The notes: a model not told the origin generated them from the sequence alone. DNA of 8,059 nucleotides from Pseudomonadota bacterium (GCA_023427285.1 JAEZBH010000058.1:1-8059); one strand, 5' to 3'; counted from the stretch's first letter, positions 1 through 6,559 are shown. A program made the numbers and translations.

Positions 1-614
1 CGATCAACCAGCGCGCGGATGCGATCGACCTCGGTGCAGATGAGGCGGGTCAGCTCCTGACTGCTTTCATCCGCGCCGTCTTCCAGAAGCTGGGCTGCGC
101 CGCGAATGCCCGAGAGCGGGTTCTTGATCTCGTGCGCCAGCATGGCCGCCACGCCCACCACTGAACGGGCCGCACCCTGATGGGTCAGGTGCCGGTCGAT
201 GAGCTGGGTGATGGAGCGGGATTGCAGCATGAGCAGCAGCCAGCCCGGCTGCTCGGCCAGCGGCGTGACCGAGATATCCGCCACGATCTGATGCCCGCCG
301 AACAGCGCAACCTCGACCGAATGACCGGCAAAGGAGGATTGGTGCTGGCGGGCCTCCGCCAGCAGGCTGAGCAACGGGCTGTCGGGCGGCAACACGGACG
401 TCAGCCCCCGCTCCTCCAGCATGAGCGCGGACATGTTGAAGAACTGCTCGGCCGCCGTATTGGCGAAACGCACCACGCCCTCAGGGTCGAAGCACAAGAC
501 CGGCCCCGGCAGAGCGTTGATGATATCCAGCAGCATGGCTGCCGACGGCGCTTTTGGCTGGCGGCGGCGGCCCGATACCGAAGCCCCAGAGACGGGCGCG
601 GGAGCCAACGTCAT
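1..614 (-). CDS. ntrB: Nitrogen regulation sensor histidine kinase NtrB (partial, C-terminus outside window)
   Basis: NtrB (GlnL) is a cytosolic histidine kinase/phosphatase that, under PII control, sets the phosphorylation of the response regulator NtrC and so nitrogen-assimilation transcription. Only the first 204 codons are here; the frame runs off position 1. A short basic, proline-rich N-terminus (about residues 1-25) is followed by a PAS-like sensor domain (about 27-130, including [12 protein letters not shown] and [11 protein letters not shown]). The dimerisation/phosphoacceptor helix carries [19 protein letters not shown], with the phospho-accepting His at residue 161. No membrane segment is visible, as expected for NtrB and unlike NtrY. 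The ATPase domain would lie beyond the window. The ATG at 614-612 overlaps the dusB stop as ATGA, which supports this start and suggests translational coupling. The dusB(nifR3)-ntrB-ntrC order is known from Rhodobacter and other alphaproteobacteria, so ntrC is expected next. Confidence 0.93.
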   Translation of the reverse strand, partial: MTLAPAPVSGASVSGRRRQPKAPSAAMLLDIINALPGPVLCFDPEGVVRFANTAAEQFFNMSALMLEERGLTSVLPPDSPLLSLLAEARQHQSSFAGHSVEVALFGGHQIVADISVTPLAEQPGWLLLMLQSRSITQLIDRHLTHQGAARSVVGVAAMLAHEIKNPLSGIRGAAQLLEDGADESSQELTRLICTEVDRIRALVD

Positions 615-1609
615 GCAGCCTGACGTTCCAGCAGCGGGCCGTAAAAGTCATCAAGCGCCTGAAGGGCTTCCTTCGGGGTCGGGATGATGTTGAAGTTGTT
701 GCGGAAGGTTGCCCCGCTGTGCAGACCCTTGGTGTACCAGCCGATATGCTTGCGGGCGATGCCAACGCCGGTGCGCTCGTCGTAGTGCTCGATCATCATG
801 TTGTAGTGCTCGCGCACCAGAGCATACTGGGCGGCCAGATCCGGCTCCGGCAGGCGAATGCCGGTTCTCAGGAAGTGCATGGCGTGGGCGATGAACCACG
901 GGCGACCGTAGCTGCCGCGCCCGATCATGATGCCGTCCGCACCAGACTGTTCCAGCGCTGCCGTGCAATCGTCGTAGTCGTTGATGTCGCCATTGGCGAT
1001 GACGGGCACCTTCACCGCTTCCTTGACGTTGCGGATGTAGGCCCAGTCTGCGCTGCCGGAATACATCTGGTTGCGGGTGCGGCCATGCACGGTGATCATC
1101 TGCACGCCCACGTCTTCGGCCCGGCGGGCGAGTTCTGGCGCGTTCAGGCTGTTGTGGTCCCAGCCCATGCGCATCTTGAGGGTGACGGGCACCTTTACGG
1201 CCTTCACCACCGCTTCCACGATGCGGGTCGCGTGATCGAGGTCGCGCATCAAGGCGCTGCCTGCCCAGCCGTTGACGACCTTCTTCACGGGGCAGCCCAT
1301 GTTGATGTCGATGATGGCCGCGCCCTGATCCTCGTTAAGCTTGGCGGCCTCGGCCATGATCGCCGGATCGGTGCCGACCAGCTGCATGGAAACCGGCTCT
1401 TCCTCCGGCGCCCAGGACACCTTCAGCAAACACTGGCGGGTGGCGCGCACCATGGCCTCGGACGCCACCATTTCGGTGACCGTCAAGCCCGCACCATACC
1501 GCTTCACCAGTTTGCGGAACGGCAGATCGCTCACGCCGGTCATCGGCGCAAGGATCACCGGCTCTGCGATTTCAACGGGGCCGATCTTGATGGGCTTCAG
1601 GTTTTGCAT
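611..1609 (-). CDS. dusB: tRNA-dihydrouridine synthase DusB (NifR3-like)
   Basis: An FMN-dependent enzyme that reduces specific uridines in the tRNA D-loop to dihydrouridine with NADPH. The 332-residue product has the usual length. It opens with the TIM-barrel strand [25 protein letters not shown] (split here as [10 protein letters not shown] and [15 protein letters not shown], residues 8-32). It carries the family signature INMGCPVKK with the catalytic Cys at residue 106, then KMRMGW (145-150), VHGRTR (174-179), VIANGDI (203-209) and the FMN-phosphate region [14 protein letters not shown] (225-238). A C-terminal helical tRNA-binding domain follows. The frame stays open upstream into ispDF, but the ATG at 1609 was chosen because the protein there begins as family members do; its Shine-Dalgarno is weak. 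The gene ends in an ATGA overlap with ntrB. In Rhodobacter this gene was named nifR3 because of its place before ntrB; a direct nitrogen role should not be inferred from position alone. Confidence 0.95.
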   Translation of the reverse strand: MQNLKPIKIGPVEIAEPVILAPMTGVSDLPFRKLVKRYGAGLTVTEMVASEAMVRATRQCLLKVSWAPEEEPVSMQLVGTDPAIMAEAAKLNEDQGAAIIDINMGCPVKKVVNGWAGSALMRDLDHATRIVEAVVKAVKVPVTLKMRMGWDHNSLNAPELARRAEDVGVQMITVHGRTRNQMYSGSADWAYIRNVKEAVKVPVIANGDINDYDDCTAALEQSGADGIMIGRGSYGRPWFIAHAMHFLRTGIRLPEPDLAAQYALVREHYNMMIEHYDERTGVGIARKHIGWYTKGLHSGATFRNNFNIIPTPKEALQALDDFYGPLLERQAA

Positions 1610-1735
1610 GCTCGCGCCAGATCCGTATTCCTGCGGCAAAGCACCGATTTGCCTCAGAACAGGCAGAAAATCCGTGTTTGCACAAAAAACAGGCACTCCA
1701 TCTACACGAGAGACGGTTGTTTGCCAAGGCAGCGA

Positions 1736-1750
1736 TGTCCTAAAAGGACA
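1736..1750 (+). promoter_or_regulatory. Perfect inverted repeat enclosing the ispDF ribosome binding site
   Basis: TGTCCT-AAA-AGGACA is a perfect 6-bp inverted repeat with a 3-nt spacer, five bases before the ispDF ATG at 1755. The Shine-Dalgarno sequence AAAAGGA (1742-1748, six bases before the ATG) lies in the spacer and right arm. As RNA it could form a short hairpin hiding the ribosome binding site; as DNA it could be an operator half-site pair. Both roles are inference; chance occurrence is possible for so short a repeat. Confidence 0.4.
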
Positions 1751-1754
1751 CGAC

Positions 1755-2954
1755 ATGTCGAAGCAAAATTCCCTTTCCCGTACCGTTGTTCTGGTGGTTG
1801 CAGCCGGGCGCGGTTCCCGTAGCGGCGCTGAGCGTCCGAAACAGTATTGCCCGCTTGGCGGCAAGCCTCTGGTGCGCTGGTCTCTGGAGCGTTTCCTCAG
1901 CCATCCGGCCATTCAGACGGTGCGCGTGGTGATCCATGCCGATGACGCAGAGCCCTACAGCGCCGCAACGAACGGCCTTTCGCTTGGCGCGCCCATCATC
2001 GGCGGGGCGACCCGGCAGGAGTCCGTGCGGCTCGGGCTGGAGGCGATTGCCGCCGAGGGCGGTGCGCAGCGGGTGCTGATTCACGACGCCGCCCGCCCGT
2101 TCATCTCGCACGCCCTGATCGATCGGCTGCTGGCGGCGCTGGATGAAACCGAAGGCGCAACCCCTGCCCTGCCGATTGTTGATACGCTGTGCCGCGAGAC
2201 CGAAAACGATGCATCCTTTCCCCTTCAGGGCGAGGCTGTGGCGCGGGACGGCCTGTGGCGGGTGCAGACCCCGCAGGCGTTTCGCTTTGCGCCGCTGCTG
2301 GAGGCCCACCGGGCGGCCAAGGCAGAGGGCAACGAGAGCTTTACCGACGACACCGGCGTTCTTCGGGCGCAGGGCCATGCCGTTGCGCTGGTTCAGGGCG
2401 ACGAGCGCAACATCAAGGTGACGCTGCCGCAGGACTGGCAGCGCGCAGGCGAGATTCTGATGAGCATGTCCAGCATTCGCACCGGCCTTGGCTATGACGT
2501 TCACCGCTTCAACGAGGGCGACCATGTGTGGCTGTGCGGCGTGAAGGTGCCGCACACCAAAACGCTGGCAGGCCACTCTGACGCGGATGTTGGGCTTCAC
2601 GCCCTGACCGATGCCATTCTGGGAGCGATTTGCGAGGGAGACATCGGCCACCACTTCCCGCCGTCCGACCCGCAGTGGAAGGGCGCGGCCTCGTGGATGT
2701 TCCTCGATCATGCCCGCGCGCTGGTGGAGGCCAAGGGCGGCATCATCGAGCATGTGGACGTGACCCTGGTGTGCGAGCGGCCCAAGGTTGGACCGCACCG
2801 CCCCGCGATGACGGCGCGCATTGCCGAAATTCTGAGGCTGACAGAAGCCCGCGTCAGCGTTAAGGCAACCACCACCGAGCGGCTGGGCTTTACCGGGCGC
2901 GAGGAAGGGATTGCCGCACAGGCGGTCGCCACCGTGCGGCTCCCCGTGGATTGA
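1755..2954 (+). CDS. ispDF: Bifunctional IspD/IspF (MEP cytidylyltransferase / MEcPP synthase)
   Basis: A fused enzyme of the methylerythritol phosphate pathway to isopentenyl diphosphate. The IspD half makes CDP-methylerythritol from MEP and CTP; the IspF half cyclises the IspE product to methylerythritol 2,4-cyclodiphosphate and releases CMP. The protein has 399 residues. IspD (about 9-235) shows the CTP-binding loop AAGRGSRSG (16-24) with PKQ (28-30), IHDAARPF (109-116) and NIKVT. IspF (about 240-399) shows the metal ligands DVH (Asp248, His250) and His282 within [13 protein letters not shown], then DIGHHFP and the C-terminal [19 protein letters not shown] region. The ATG at 1755 has AAAAGGA six bases upstream. 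The fusion is common in alphaproteobacteria and Campylobacterota. It is divergent from dusB across 145 bp, where I found no promoter close to consensus in either direction. Confidence 0.97.
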   Translation: MSKQNSLSRTVVLVVAAGRGSRSGAERPKQYCPLGGKPLVRWSLERFLSHPAIQTVRVVIHADDAEPYSAATNGLSLGAPIIGGATRQESVRLGLEAIAAEGGAQRVLIHDAARPFISHALIDRLLAALDETEGATPALPIVDTLCRETENDASFPLQGEAVARDGLWRVQTPQAFRFAPLLEAHRAAKAEGNESFTDDTGVLRAQGHAVALVQGDERNIKVTLPQDWQRAGEILMSMSSIRTGLGYDVHRFNEGDHVWLCGVKVPHTKTLAGHSDADVGLHALTDAILGAICEGDIGHHFPPSDPQWKGAASWMFLDHARALVEAKGGIIEHVDVTLVCERPKVGPHRPAMTARIAEILRLTEARVSVKATTTERLGFTGREEGIAAQAVATVRLPVD

Positions 2955-2968
2955 AGAGTTAATCGAAT

Positions 2969-2995
2969 GGCGCTTTCGTCAAGCGAGCGCCTTTC
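2969..2995 (+). terminator. Possible weak intrinsic terminator after ispDF
   Basis: Fourteen bases after the ispDF stop, GGCGCT (2969-2974) pairs with AGCGCC (2986-2991), extendable by one T-G pair, around a 9-11-nt loop, and is followed only by TTTC. The stem is short and the T-run poor, so termination here would be partial at best. An alternative inner CGCTT/AAGCG stem competes with it. Confidence 0.3.
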
Positions 2996-3004
2996 AAACC
3001 CGAG

Positions 3005-3031
3005 TTGCGTTATTTCAGGTTCCGCTATAGG
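3005..3031 (+). promoter_or_regulatory. Candidate sigma-70-like promoter upstream of pncC
   Basis: TTGCGT (3005-3010) and TATAGG (3026-3031) stand 15 bp apart in the spacer between ispDF and pncC. The -35 box agrees reasonably with consensus, but the spacing is shorter than the preferred 16-18 bp. It would give pncC a leader of about 150 nt containing the hairpin and tandem repeat described below. This is a motif-only suggestion. Confidence 0.2.
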
Positions 3032-3114
3032 ACAGCCCGCCCCGATACGATCTGCCGATCCGGCGGGTTGCAACAGGACCGGAATATAAAGGCATGTATG
3101 GCCCCGTGCGGCCT

Positions 3115-3143
3115 GAAAGCGCGGCAAACGCCGCCGCGCTTTC
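3115..3143 (+). other. Perfect 11-bp hairpin in the pncC leader
   Basis: GAAAGCGCGGC (3115-3125) is exactly complementary to GCCGCGCTTTC (3133-3143), leaving a 7-nt loop (AAACGCC). The stem is GC-rich and should be very stable in RNA. No T-run follows on either strand, so it is not a canonical intrinsic terminator. It lies 45 nt before the pncC start and could be a leader structure, a processing or stabilising element, or the target of a protein. Confidence 0.55.
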
Positions 3144-3152
3144 GCACCGAAC

Positions 3153-3187
3153 GGCAAGCCCAGAAAGGCAAGCCCAGAAAGGCAAGC
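3153..3187 (+). repeat. 14-bp tandem repeat (2.5 copies) carrying the pncC ribosome binding site
   Basis: The unit GGCAAGCCCAGAAA occurs at 3153-3166 and 3167-3180 and again in part (GGCAAGC) at 3181-3187, ending two bases short of the pncC ATG. The junction AAAGG at 3178-3182 lies six bases before the start codon and is the best Shine-Dalgarno candidate. Each repeat junction therefore recreates the same AGAAAGGC element, giving an identical second copy 14 nt upstream. Confidence 0.8.
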
Positions 3188-3188
3188 A

Positions 3189-3710
3189 ATGCTGTTTCCC
3201 GCTGATATCACCGCCAAGGCGGAAGCTGTTATCGAGGCGTGCCGGGCCCAGGGCCTGCGCGTGGCGACGGCCGAGTCCTGCACCGGCGGGCTGGTGGCAG
3301 CCGCTTTAACGGAAGTGGCAGGCTCGTCGGATGTGTTCGACCGCGGCTTCGTCACCTATTCCAACGAAGCCAAGATGGAGACGCTGAGCGTGAGCCTCGA
3401 CGTGCTGGAGACGTTCGGCGCGGTCTCGGTTGCGGTGGCTTGGGCCCTTGCCCACGGTGCGCTGCAAAAGTCTCACGCTGACATCGCCATCGGCGTGACC
3501 GGCATTGCAGGCCCCGGCGGCGGCAGCGACATGAAGCCGGTCGGTACGGTGGTGTTTGCGCTGGCGCGGCGCGGCGATGATCCGGAGAAGGCCGTGGCCG
3601 AGACCATGACCTTCGACCCGGAACTGGGCCGCACCGGCATCCGCCTTCAGGCGGTGCGCGCCGCGCTTGATTTGCTGATGCCCGAGGAAGGCGCCCCGCC
3701 CGCGCCATAA
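3189..3710 (+). CDS. pncC: CinA C-terminal-domain protein, PncC-type nicotinamide-nucleotide amidohydrolase
   Basis: A stand-alone CinA C-terminal domain of 173 residues, the usual size for single-domain members. The family deamidates nicotinamide mononucleotide to nicotinate mononucleotide, returning pyridine nucleotide salvage products to NAD synthesis; the activity is assigned by family. Visible hallmarks are AESCTGGLVAAALTEVAGSS (28-47), the GFVTYSNEAK segment (53-62) and IGVTGIAGPGGGS (101-113) before PVGTVVFALA. The usual Glu after GAVS (GAVSE in most relatives I recall) is Val81 here, a mild deviation. The ATG at 3189 is supported by AAAGG six bases upstream within a tandem repeat. The 3' end overlaps the convergent coq10 by 64 bp. 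The N-terminal molybdopterin-like domain of full CinA is absent, so this should not be read as a competence protein. Confidence 0.88.
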   Translation: MLFPADITAKAEAVIEACRAQGLRVATAESCTGGLVAAALTEVAGSSDVFDRGFVTYSNEAKMETLSVSLDVLETFGAVSVAVAWALAHGALQKSHADIAIGVTGIAGPGGGSDMKPVGTVVFALARRGDDPEKAVAETMTFDPELGRTGIRLQAVRAALDLLMPEEGAPPAP

Positions 3711-4132
3711 ACGGCAAGGGCACGTTTTTCGAAGGCGGTGACCATACGCTTCACCGCCTCGTGAAACACCGCGCCCGCCACGCTTTCAAACAGGCGGTTC
3801 TTGAATTCGAAATCCACGAAGAAGTCGATCGCGGTGTGGCCATCTGCCGTTTCGGTGAAGGTCCAGTCGTTGTGCAGGTACTTCAGCGGACCGTTCACGT
3901 AATCGACGTGAATGCGCCTCGGGTGCTCCAAAGTAACTTTGGACGTAAAGGTTTCGCGGAAAACCTTGAAGCCGACCATCAGGTCCGCCACCAGAAGTTC
4001 AGGCGTTTTGGAGCGGATGCGCGCGCCCACCACCCAAGGCAGGAACTGCGGATACGCCCCTACATCCGCGACCAGATCAAAAAGCTGCTCGCGGGTGTAG
4101 GGCAGAACACGGTGTTCAACATGACGGGGCAT
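3647..4132 (-). CDS. coq10: Coq10/RatA-family START-domain protein (ubiquinone-binding)
   Basis: A 161-residue SRPBCC/START-like protein of the Coq10/RatA family. Coq10 binds ubiquinone and supports its respiratory function. Databases often call bacterial members 'RatA-like toxin' after the E. coli relative; nothing here indicates a toxin-antitoxin pair. The N-terminal signature is PYTREQLFDLVADVGAYPQF followed by LPWVVGARI (about residues 11-39), then the central strands of the lipid-binding fold, including VDYVNGPLKYLHNDW and IDFFVDFEF. The C-terminal helix is FHEAVKRMVTAFEKRA. The last 20 or so residues (Gly/Ser/Ala-rich) extend beyond the conserved core and are encoded opposite the end of pncC. 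The start shares its A with the lipA stop (TGATG), implying coupled translation. Pairing with lipA suggests a respiratory/cofactor operon; this is inference. Confidence 0.9.
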   Translation of the reverse strand: MPRHVEHRVLPYTREQLFDLVADVGAYPQFLPWVVGARIRSKTPELLVADLMVGFKVFRETFTSKVTLEHPRRIHVDYVNGPLKYLHNDWTFTETADGHTAIDFFVDFEFKNRLFESVAGAVFHEAVKRMVTAFEKRALAVYGAGGAPSSGISKSSAARTA

Positions 4133-5091
4133 CAGACGCTCTTGCTGCGCCCCGCAGCGGCTGCCTGTTCCTGGGCCAGACGCTCAAGCCGGGCGGCCTT
4201 CAGGCGGGCAAAGTCAGCCCCTGCGTGATAGCTCGACCGGGTAAGCGGGCTGGCCGAGACCAGCAAGAAGCCCTTGGCCTTCGCCATGGCAGCGTAAGCG
4301 TTGAATTCCTGCGGGGTCACGAACCGCTCAAGCTGTGCGTGCTTGGGCGTCGGCTGGAGATACTGGCCAACGGTCAGGAAATCGATATCCGCCGAGCGCA
4401 TATCATCCATCACCTGATGGACTTCCAGACGCTCCTCGCCCAGACCGACCATGATGCCGGACTTGGTGAAGATGGTCGGATCGAGCCGCTTGACCGTCTC
4501 AAGCAGGCGCAGGGAATGGTAATAGCGCGCACCGGGCCGGATGGTCGGGTAAAGCCTCGGCACCGTTTCCAGATTATGGTTGTACACGTCCGGGCGGGCC
4601 GCAACGATGCGCTCCACGGCAGAGAGCATCTTGTTGCGGAAGTCCGGCGTCAGAATCTCGATGGTGGTGTTGGGAGCGCGCTTGCGCAGCTCCTCGATCA
4701 CCCGCACGAACTGCTGCGCGCCGCCGTCCGGCAGATCATCACGGTCAACCGAGGTGATGACGATGTGCTCAAGGCCCATCTCGCCCGCGGCCTCGGCCAC
4801 ATGGACGGGCTCAAGCGGATCAACAGCCCGGGGCATGCCGGTTTTGACGTTGCAGAAGGCGCAGGCCCGGGTGCAGGTGTCACCCAGAATCATCACGGTT
4901 GCGTGTTTCTGCTTCCAGCACTCGCCCAGGTTCGGACAGGCCGCCTCTTCGCAGACGGTGTTCAGCTTCAAACGACGCATGAGCTGACGAGTCTCAGCCA
5001 CCTCCTGCGAGGTTGGAGCCTTGACCCGCAGCCAATCAGGCTTGCGCAAAATCGGACGGCCACCGGCCGAGAGAAGTTCTGGCTTGTTCAT
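4132..5091 (-). CDS. lipA: Lipoyl synthase LipA
   Basis: A radical-SAM enzyme that inserts two sulfurs into the octanoyl group on lipoyl domains of 2-oxoacid dehydrogenases and the glycine cleavage system. Numbered from the ATG at 5091 (319 residues), the auxiliary 4Fe-4S ligands are Cys47, Cys52 and Cys58 in [12 protein letters not shown]. The radical-SAM cluster ligands are Cys73, Cys77 and Cys80 in CTRACAFC. The conserved C-terminal RSSYHA (285-290) supplies the serine ligand of the auxiliary cluster. Two starts are possible. The ATG at 5121 adds ten residues but has no spaced Shine-Dalgarno. The ATG at 5091 follows a G-rich run (GTGGGGG) and begins closer to the conserved [11 protein letters not shown] segment, so I prefer it with modest confidence. 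It is followed directly by coq10 and is divergent from the carbonic anhydrase gene. Confidence 0.96.
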   Translation of the reverse strand: MNKPELLSAGGRPILRKPDWLRVKAPTSQEVAETRQLMRRLKLNTVCEEAACPNLGECWKQKHATVMILGDTCTRACAFCNVKTGMPRAVDPLEPVHVAEAAGEMGLEHIVITSVDRDDLPDGGAQQFVRVIEELRKRAPNTTIEILTPDFRNKMLSAVERIVAARPDVYNHNLETVPRLYPTIRPGARYYHSLRLLETVKRLDPTIFTKSGIMVGLGEERLEVHQVMDDMRSADIDFLTVGQYLQPTPKHAQLERFVTPQEFNAYAAMAKAKGFLLVSASPLTRSSYHAGADFARLKAARLERLAQEQAAAAGRSKSV

Positions 5092-5202
5092 GACCCCCAC
5101 ATAAACCTTTAAGCCACTCATTCCAAGACAGACCAGCCCGATGCCGGACCGGTTTTCGATTGATCCTGTCGGATTTCTGCGGCGGTTGCCCGCGAAACCC
5201 TA

Positions 5203-5232
5203 TTGACGCTTTACCGCGTTTTCCGCTTTTAA
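5203..5232 (+). promoter_or_regulatory. Candidate promoter of the carbonic anhydrase gene
   Basis: TTGACG (5203-5208), close to the sigma-70 -35 consensus, is followed after 18 bp by TTTTAA (5227-5232). Transcription would then begin about six or seven bases later, at or next to the ATG at 5239, giving a nearly leaderless mRNA. AAGGGG at 5231-5236 could alternatively serve as a Shine-Dalgarno only two bases from the ATG, which would require another promoter upstream. The -10 match is weak. Confidence 0.35.
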
Positions 5233-5238
5233 GGGGCC

Positions 5239-5937
5239 ATGTTCGAATTTTCAGAATCCGACCAGTCCCAGTGCCAGTTTGAGGCGCTGCTCGAGGGCTA
5301 CCGCCGTTTCCGCAAGGATGCCTACATTCACCAGCGCGAACGCTACGACGCTCTGGCGAACAAAGGCCAATCGCCGAAGGTCATGGTAATCGCCTGCTGC
5401 GACAGCCGGGTTGATCCGACCATCATCTTCGACGCCGAACCGGGCCAGATGTTCGTACTGCGCAACGTGGCAAATCTCGTGCCCCCGTTCGAGACCGGCA
5501 CAGCCGGAAGCCGCCACGGCGCATCCGCTGCCATCGAGTTCGCGGTGACGGGCCTTAAGGTTGAACATATCGTCGTGCTGGGCCACGCCCGCTGCGGCGG
5601 TATCTCCGCCGCGCTGGCAGGCAAGCTGGGCAAGGAAAAGCCCGAGGGCGAGCCGATGAGCTTCATCGACCGCTGGATGTCCATCATCAACCCGGTGCGC
5701 GACCAGATCGTCATGGCTTACGAGATCGCGCCGGACATGGACCCGCAACGAGCGCTTGAACTTGCTGCCATCCGCCAGAGCCTGAAGAACCTGCTCACCT
5801 TCCCGTTCGTGGAAGAGCGGGTCAAGAACGGCACCCTGTCCCTGCACGGGGCTTACTTTGCAGTGTCTGACGGCATTCTGCAGGTGCTGGCGCCTGAATC
5901 AGAACAGTTCAAACCGGTCGAGCTTCCCTGGGAGTAA
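5239..5937 (+). CDS. Beta-class carbonic anhydrase
   Basis: A zinc enzyme interconverting CO2 and bicarbonate, supplying bicarbonate for carboxylations and pH balance. The 232-residue protein has the ordinary beta-class length and no signal peptide, so it should be cytosolic. The active-site motifs are CCDSRVDP (53-60), with zinc ligand Cys53 and the Asp55/Arg57 pair, and GHARCGG (115-121), with zinc ligands His116 and Cys119. FVLRNVANLVPPFE (72-85) between them is also characteristic. The N-terminal helix (FEALLEGYRRFRK) and the C-terminal DGILQVL segment are present, so the gene looks complete. The start at 5239 is the only reasonable one before the conserved core; its upstream AAGGGG is unusually close to the ATG. 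It is transcribed alone, divergent from lipA, and ends before a strong terminator. In E. coli and cyanobacteria related genes are named can or icfA; I give no symbol because the subgroup is unclear. Confidence 0.95.
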   Translation: MFEFSESDQSQCQFEALLEGYRRFRKDAYIHQRERYDALANKGQSPKVMVIACCDSRVDPTIIFDAEPGQMFVLRNVANLVPPFETGTAGSRHGASAAIEFAVTGLKVEHIVVLGHARCGGISAALAGKLGKEKPEGEPMSFIDRWMSIINPVRDQIVMAYEIAPDMDPQRALELAAIRQSLKNLLTFPFVEERVKNGTLSLHGAYFAVSDGILQVLAPESEQFKPVELPWE

Positions 5938-5966
5938 CCTCCCCCGGACACATCAGCACGCTTGAT

Positions 5967-6012
5967 AAGGGCCTCTGCGCAACACCTTGGCGCAGGGGCC
6001 CTTTCGCTTTTT
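5967..6012 (+). terminator. Strong rho-independent terminator after carbonic anhydrase
   Basis: Thirty bases after the carbonic anhydrase stop, a 14-base arm (5967-5980) pairs with 5990-6003 with a single G-T wobble and a 9-nt loop (AACACCTTG). It is followed by TCGC and a run of five Ts (6008-6012). Stem length, GC content and T-tract fit an efficient intrinsic terminator acting on the plus strand. Confidence 0.85.
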
Positions 6013-6140
6013 CAGCCTTTCCCATTTCAACGCACCCTCAAGACGCTTGCGGCTCTACGACCATAAGCCTCTTCAGCTCTGTCCTGCCTTCCGATAGAGT
6101 GGGTCAAAACAAGAACATATTTTACAAATCAGACGAAATC

Positions 6141-6377
6141 ATGCTGTTCGAGAACAGGCACAACCAGCGCTATCAGGCAGAACGCCTGAACGCATGGCTT
6201 GGACAGATTGCCGGGCTGCTCACCAGCATGGCCTCGACCTGTATCGTTGGCTCGATGGTGATACCGCTCCTCAATGGAGACTGGCCATCCAGCCCCGGAC
6301 TTTGGTTTGCAGCGGGCGCTATTCTTTTTTTATCAGCGCTTTTGACGGTGAACTTTCTATCGGTTGAGGTTGAATGA
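6141..6377 (+). CDS. Small two-helix membrane protein, unrecognised
   Basis: I do not recognise this family. From the ATG at 6141 the product is 78 residues. A polar, charged N-terminus (ENRHNQRYQAERLNAW) is followed by a hydrophobic stretch at about 20-44, a short loop NGDWPSSPG, a second hydrophobic helix at about 53-74 and an acidic VEVE end. By the positive-inside rule both ends should be cytoplasmic. A GTG at 6099 would add 14 residues (MGQNKNIFYKSDEI), but neither start has a clear Shine-Dalgarno. I prefer the ATG because the region before it is AT-rich and looks like a leader. The last bases overlap the next gene by ATGA, which supports real translation. Base composition looks less GC-rich than in the neighbouring enzymes. 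A holin-like, toxin-like or regulatory small membrane protein are all possible; the sequence does not decide. Confidence 0.55.
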   Translation: MLFENRHNQRYQAERLNAWLGQIAGLLTSMASTCIVGSMVIPLLNGDWPSSPGLWFAAGAILFLSALLTVNFLSVEVE

Positions 6378-6559
6378 TGGACAATTTGAGACTGATTGAC
6401 TTCGCCCCCTTGATCATGGCGCTCGTTGCCAGTGGGCTAAGCCTCAGCGCAGCCCGGCTACTTGTTTACCTTTATCGCCGGCAAGCCGCCCACCCGGATA
6501 CCAAACGGACTGCCTCAGGCCGGGCCGCGGGCAATGGAGCAAGCATACAGGGCCGCTAG
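6374..6559 (+). CDS. Small single-helix membrane protein, unrecognised, coupled to the preceding gene
   Basis: A 61-residue product (60 if the adjacent ATG at 6377 is used) of no family I recognise. One hydrophobic helix spans about residues 9-33 (FAPLIMALVASGLSLSAARL), followed by a basic tail rich in Arg, Lys, Gly and Ala (YRRQ, TKRTASGR). This predicts an outward N-terminus and a cytoplasmic C-terminus. GAGG at 6366-6369 lies four bases before the first ATG and seven before the second, a good ribosome binding site embedded in the end of the upstream gene; the ATGA overlap implies coupling. It ends in TAG, the only intact gene here to do so. The pair sits between two terminators and is probably its own transcription unit. 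Without homologs I cannot exclude that it is a chance reading frame, but the tandem membrane character and the spacing argue for real genes. Confidence 0.5.
   Translation: MMDNLRLIDFAPLIMALVASGLSLSAARLLVYLYRRQAAHPDTKRTASGRAAGNGASIQGR

Noticed and set aside
1658..1695. Direct repeat AACAGGCA at 1658-1665 and 1688-1695, 30 bp apart, in the dusB-ispDF spacer.
   Set aside because: Eight bases repeated once is easily chance, and no promoter context supports a regulator site.
554..1822. A 422-codon plus-strand open frame lying opposite dusB.
   Set aside because: It is the antisense shadow of dusB in GC-rich DNA: His/Arg/Ala-rich, no recognisable domain, while dusB has all its motifs.
1610..1912. 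A longer dusB with an upstream start inside ispDF.
   Set aside because: The extra 101 residues are unlike any DusB N-terminus and overlap the ispDF start region; the ATG at 1609 gives a normal protein.
1740..2798. A 352-codon minus-strand open frame opposite ispDF.
   Set aside because: It is a shadow of ispDF with no family features.
3734..3758. A 7-bp inverted repeat (GGCGGTG / CACCGCC) near the end of coq10 as a terminator for pncC.
   Set aside because: It lies within coq10 coding sequence and no T-tract follows the stem on the plus strand; the nearby T-run comes before it.
3647..4132. Coq10/RatA homolog as the toxin of a toxin-antitoxin system.
   Set aside because: It is coupled to lipA with no antitoxin-like (RatB) partner beside it, and this family in alphaproteobacteria fits a ubiquinone-binding role.
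4225..5112. A 295-codon plus-strand open frame opposite lipA.
   Set aside because: It is a shadow of lipA; its composition is that of antisense translation and it would cross the conserved cysteine motifs.
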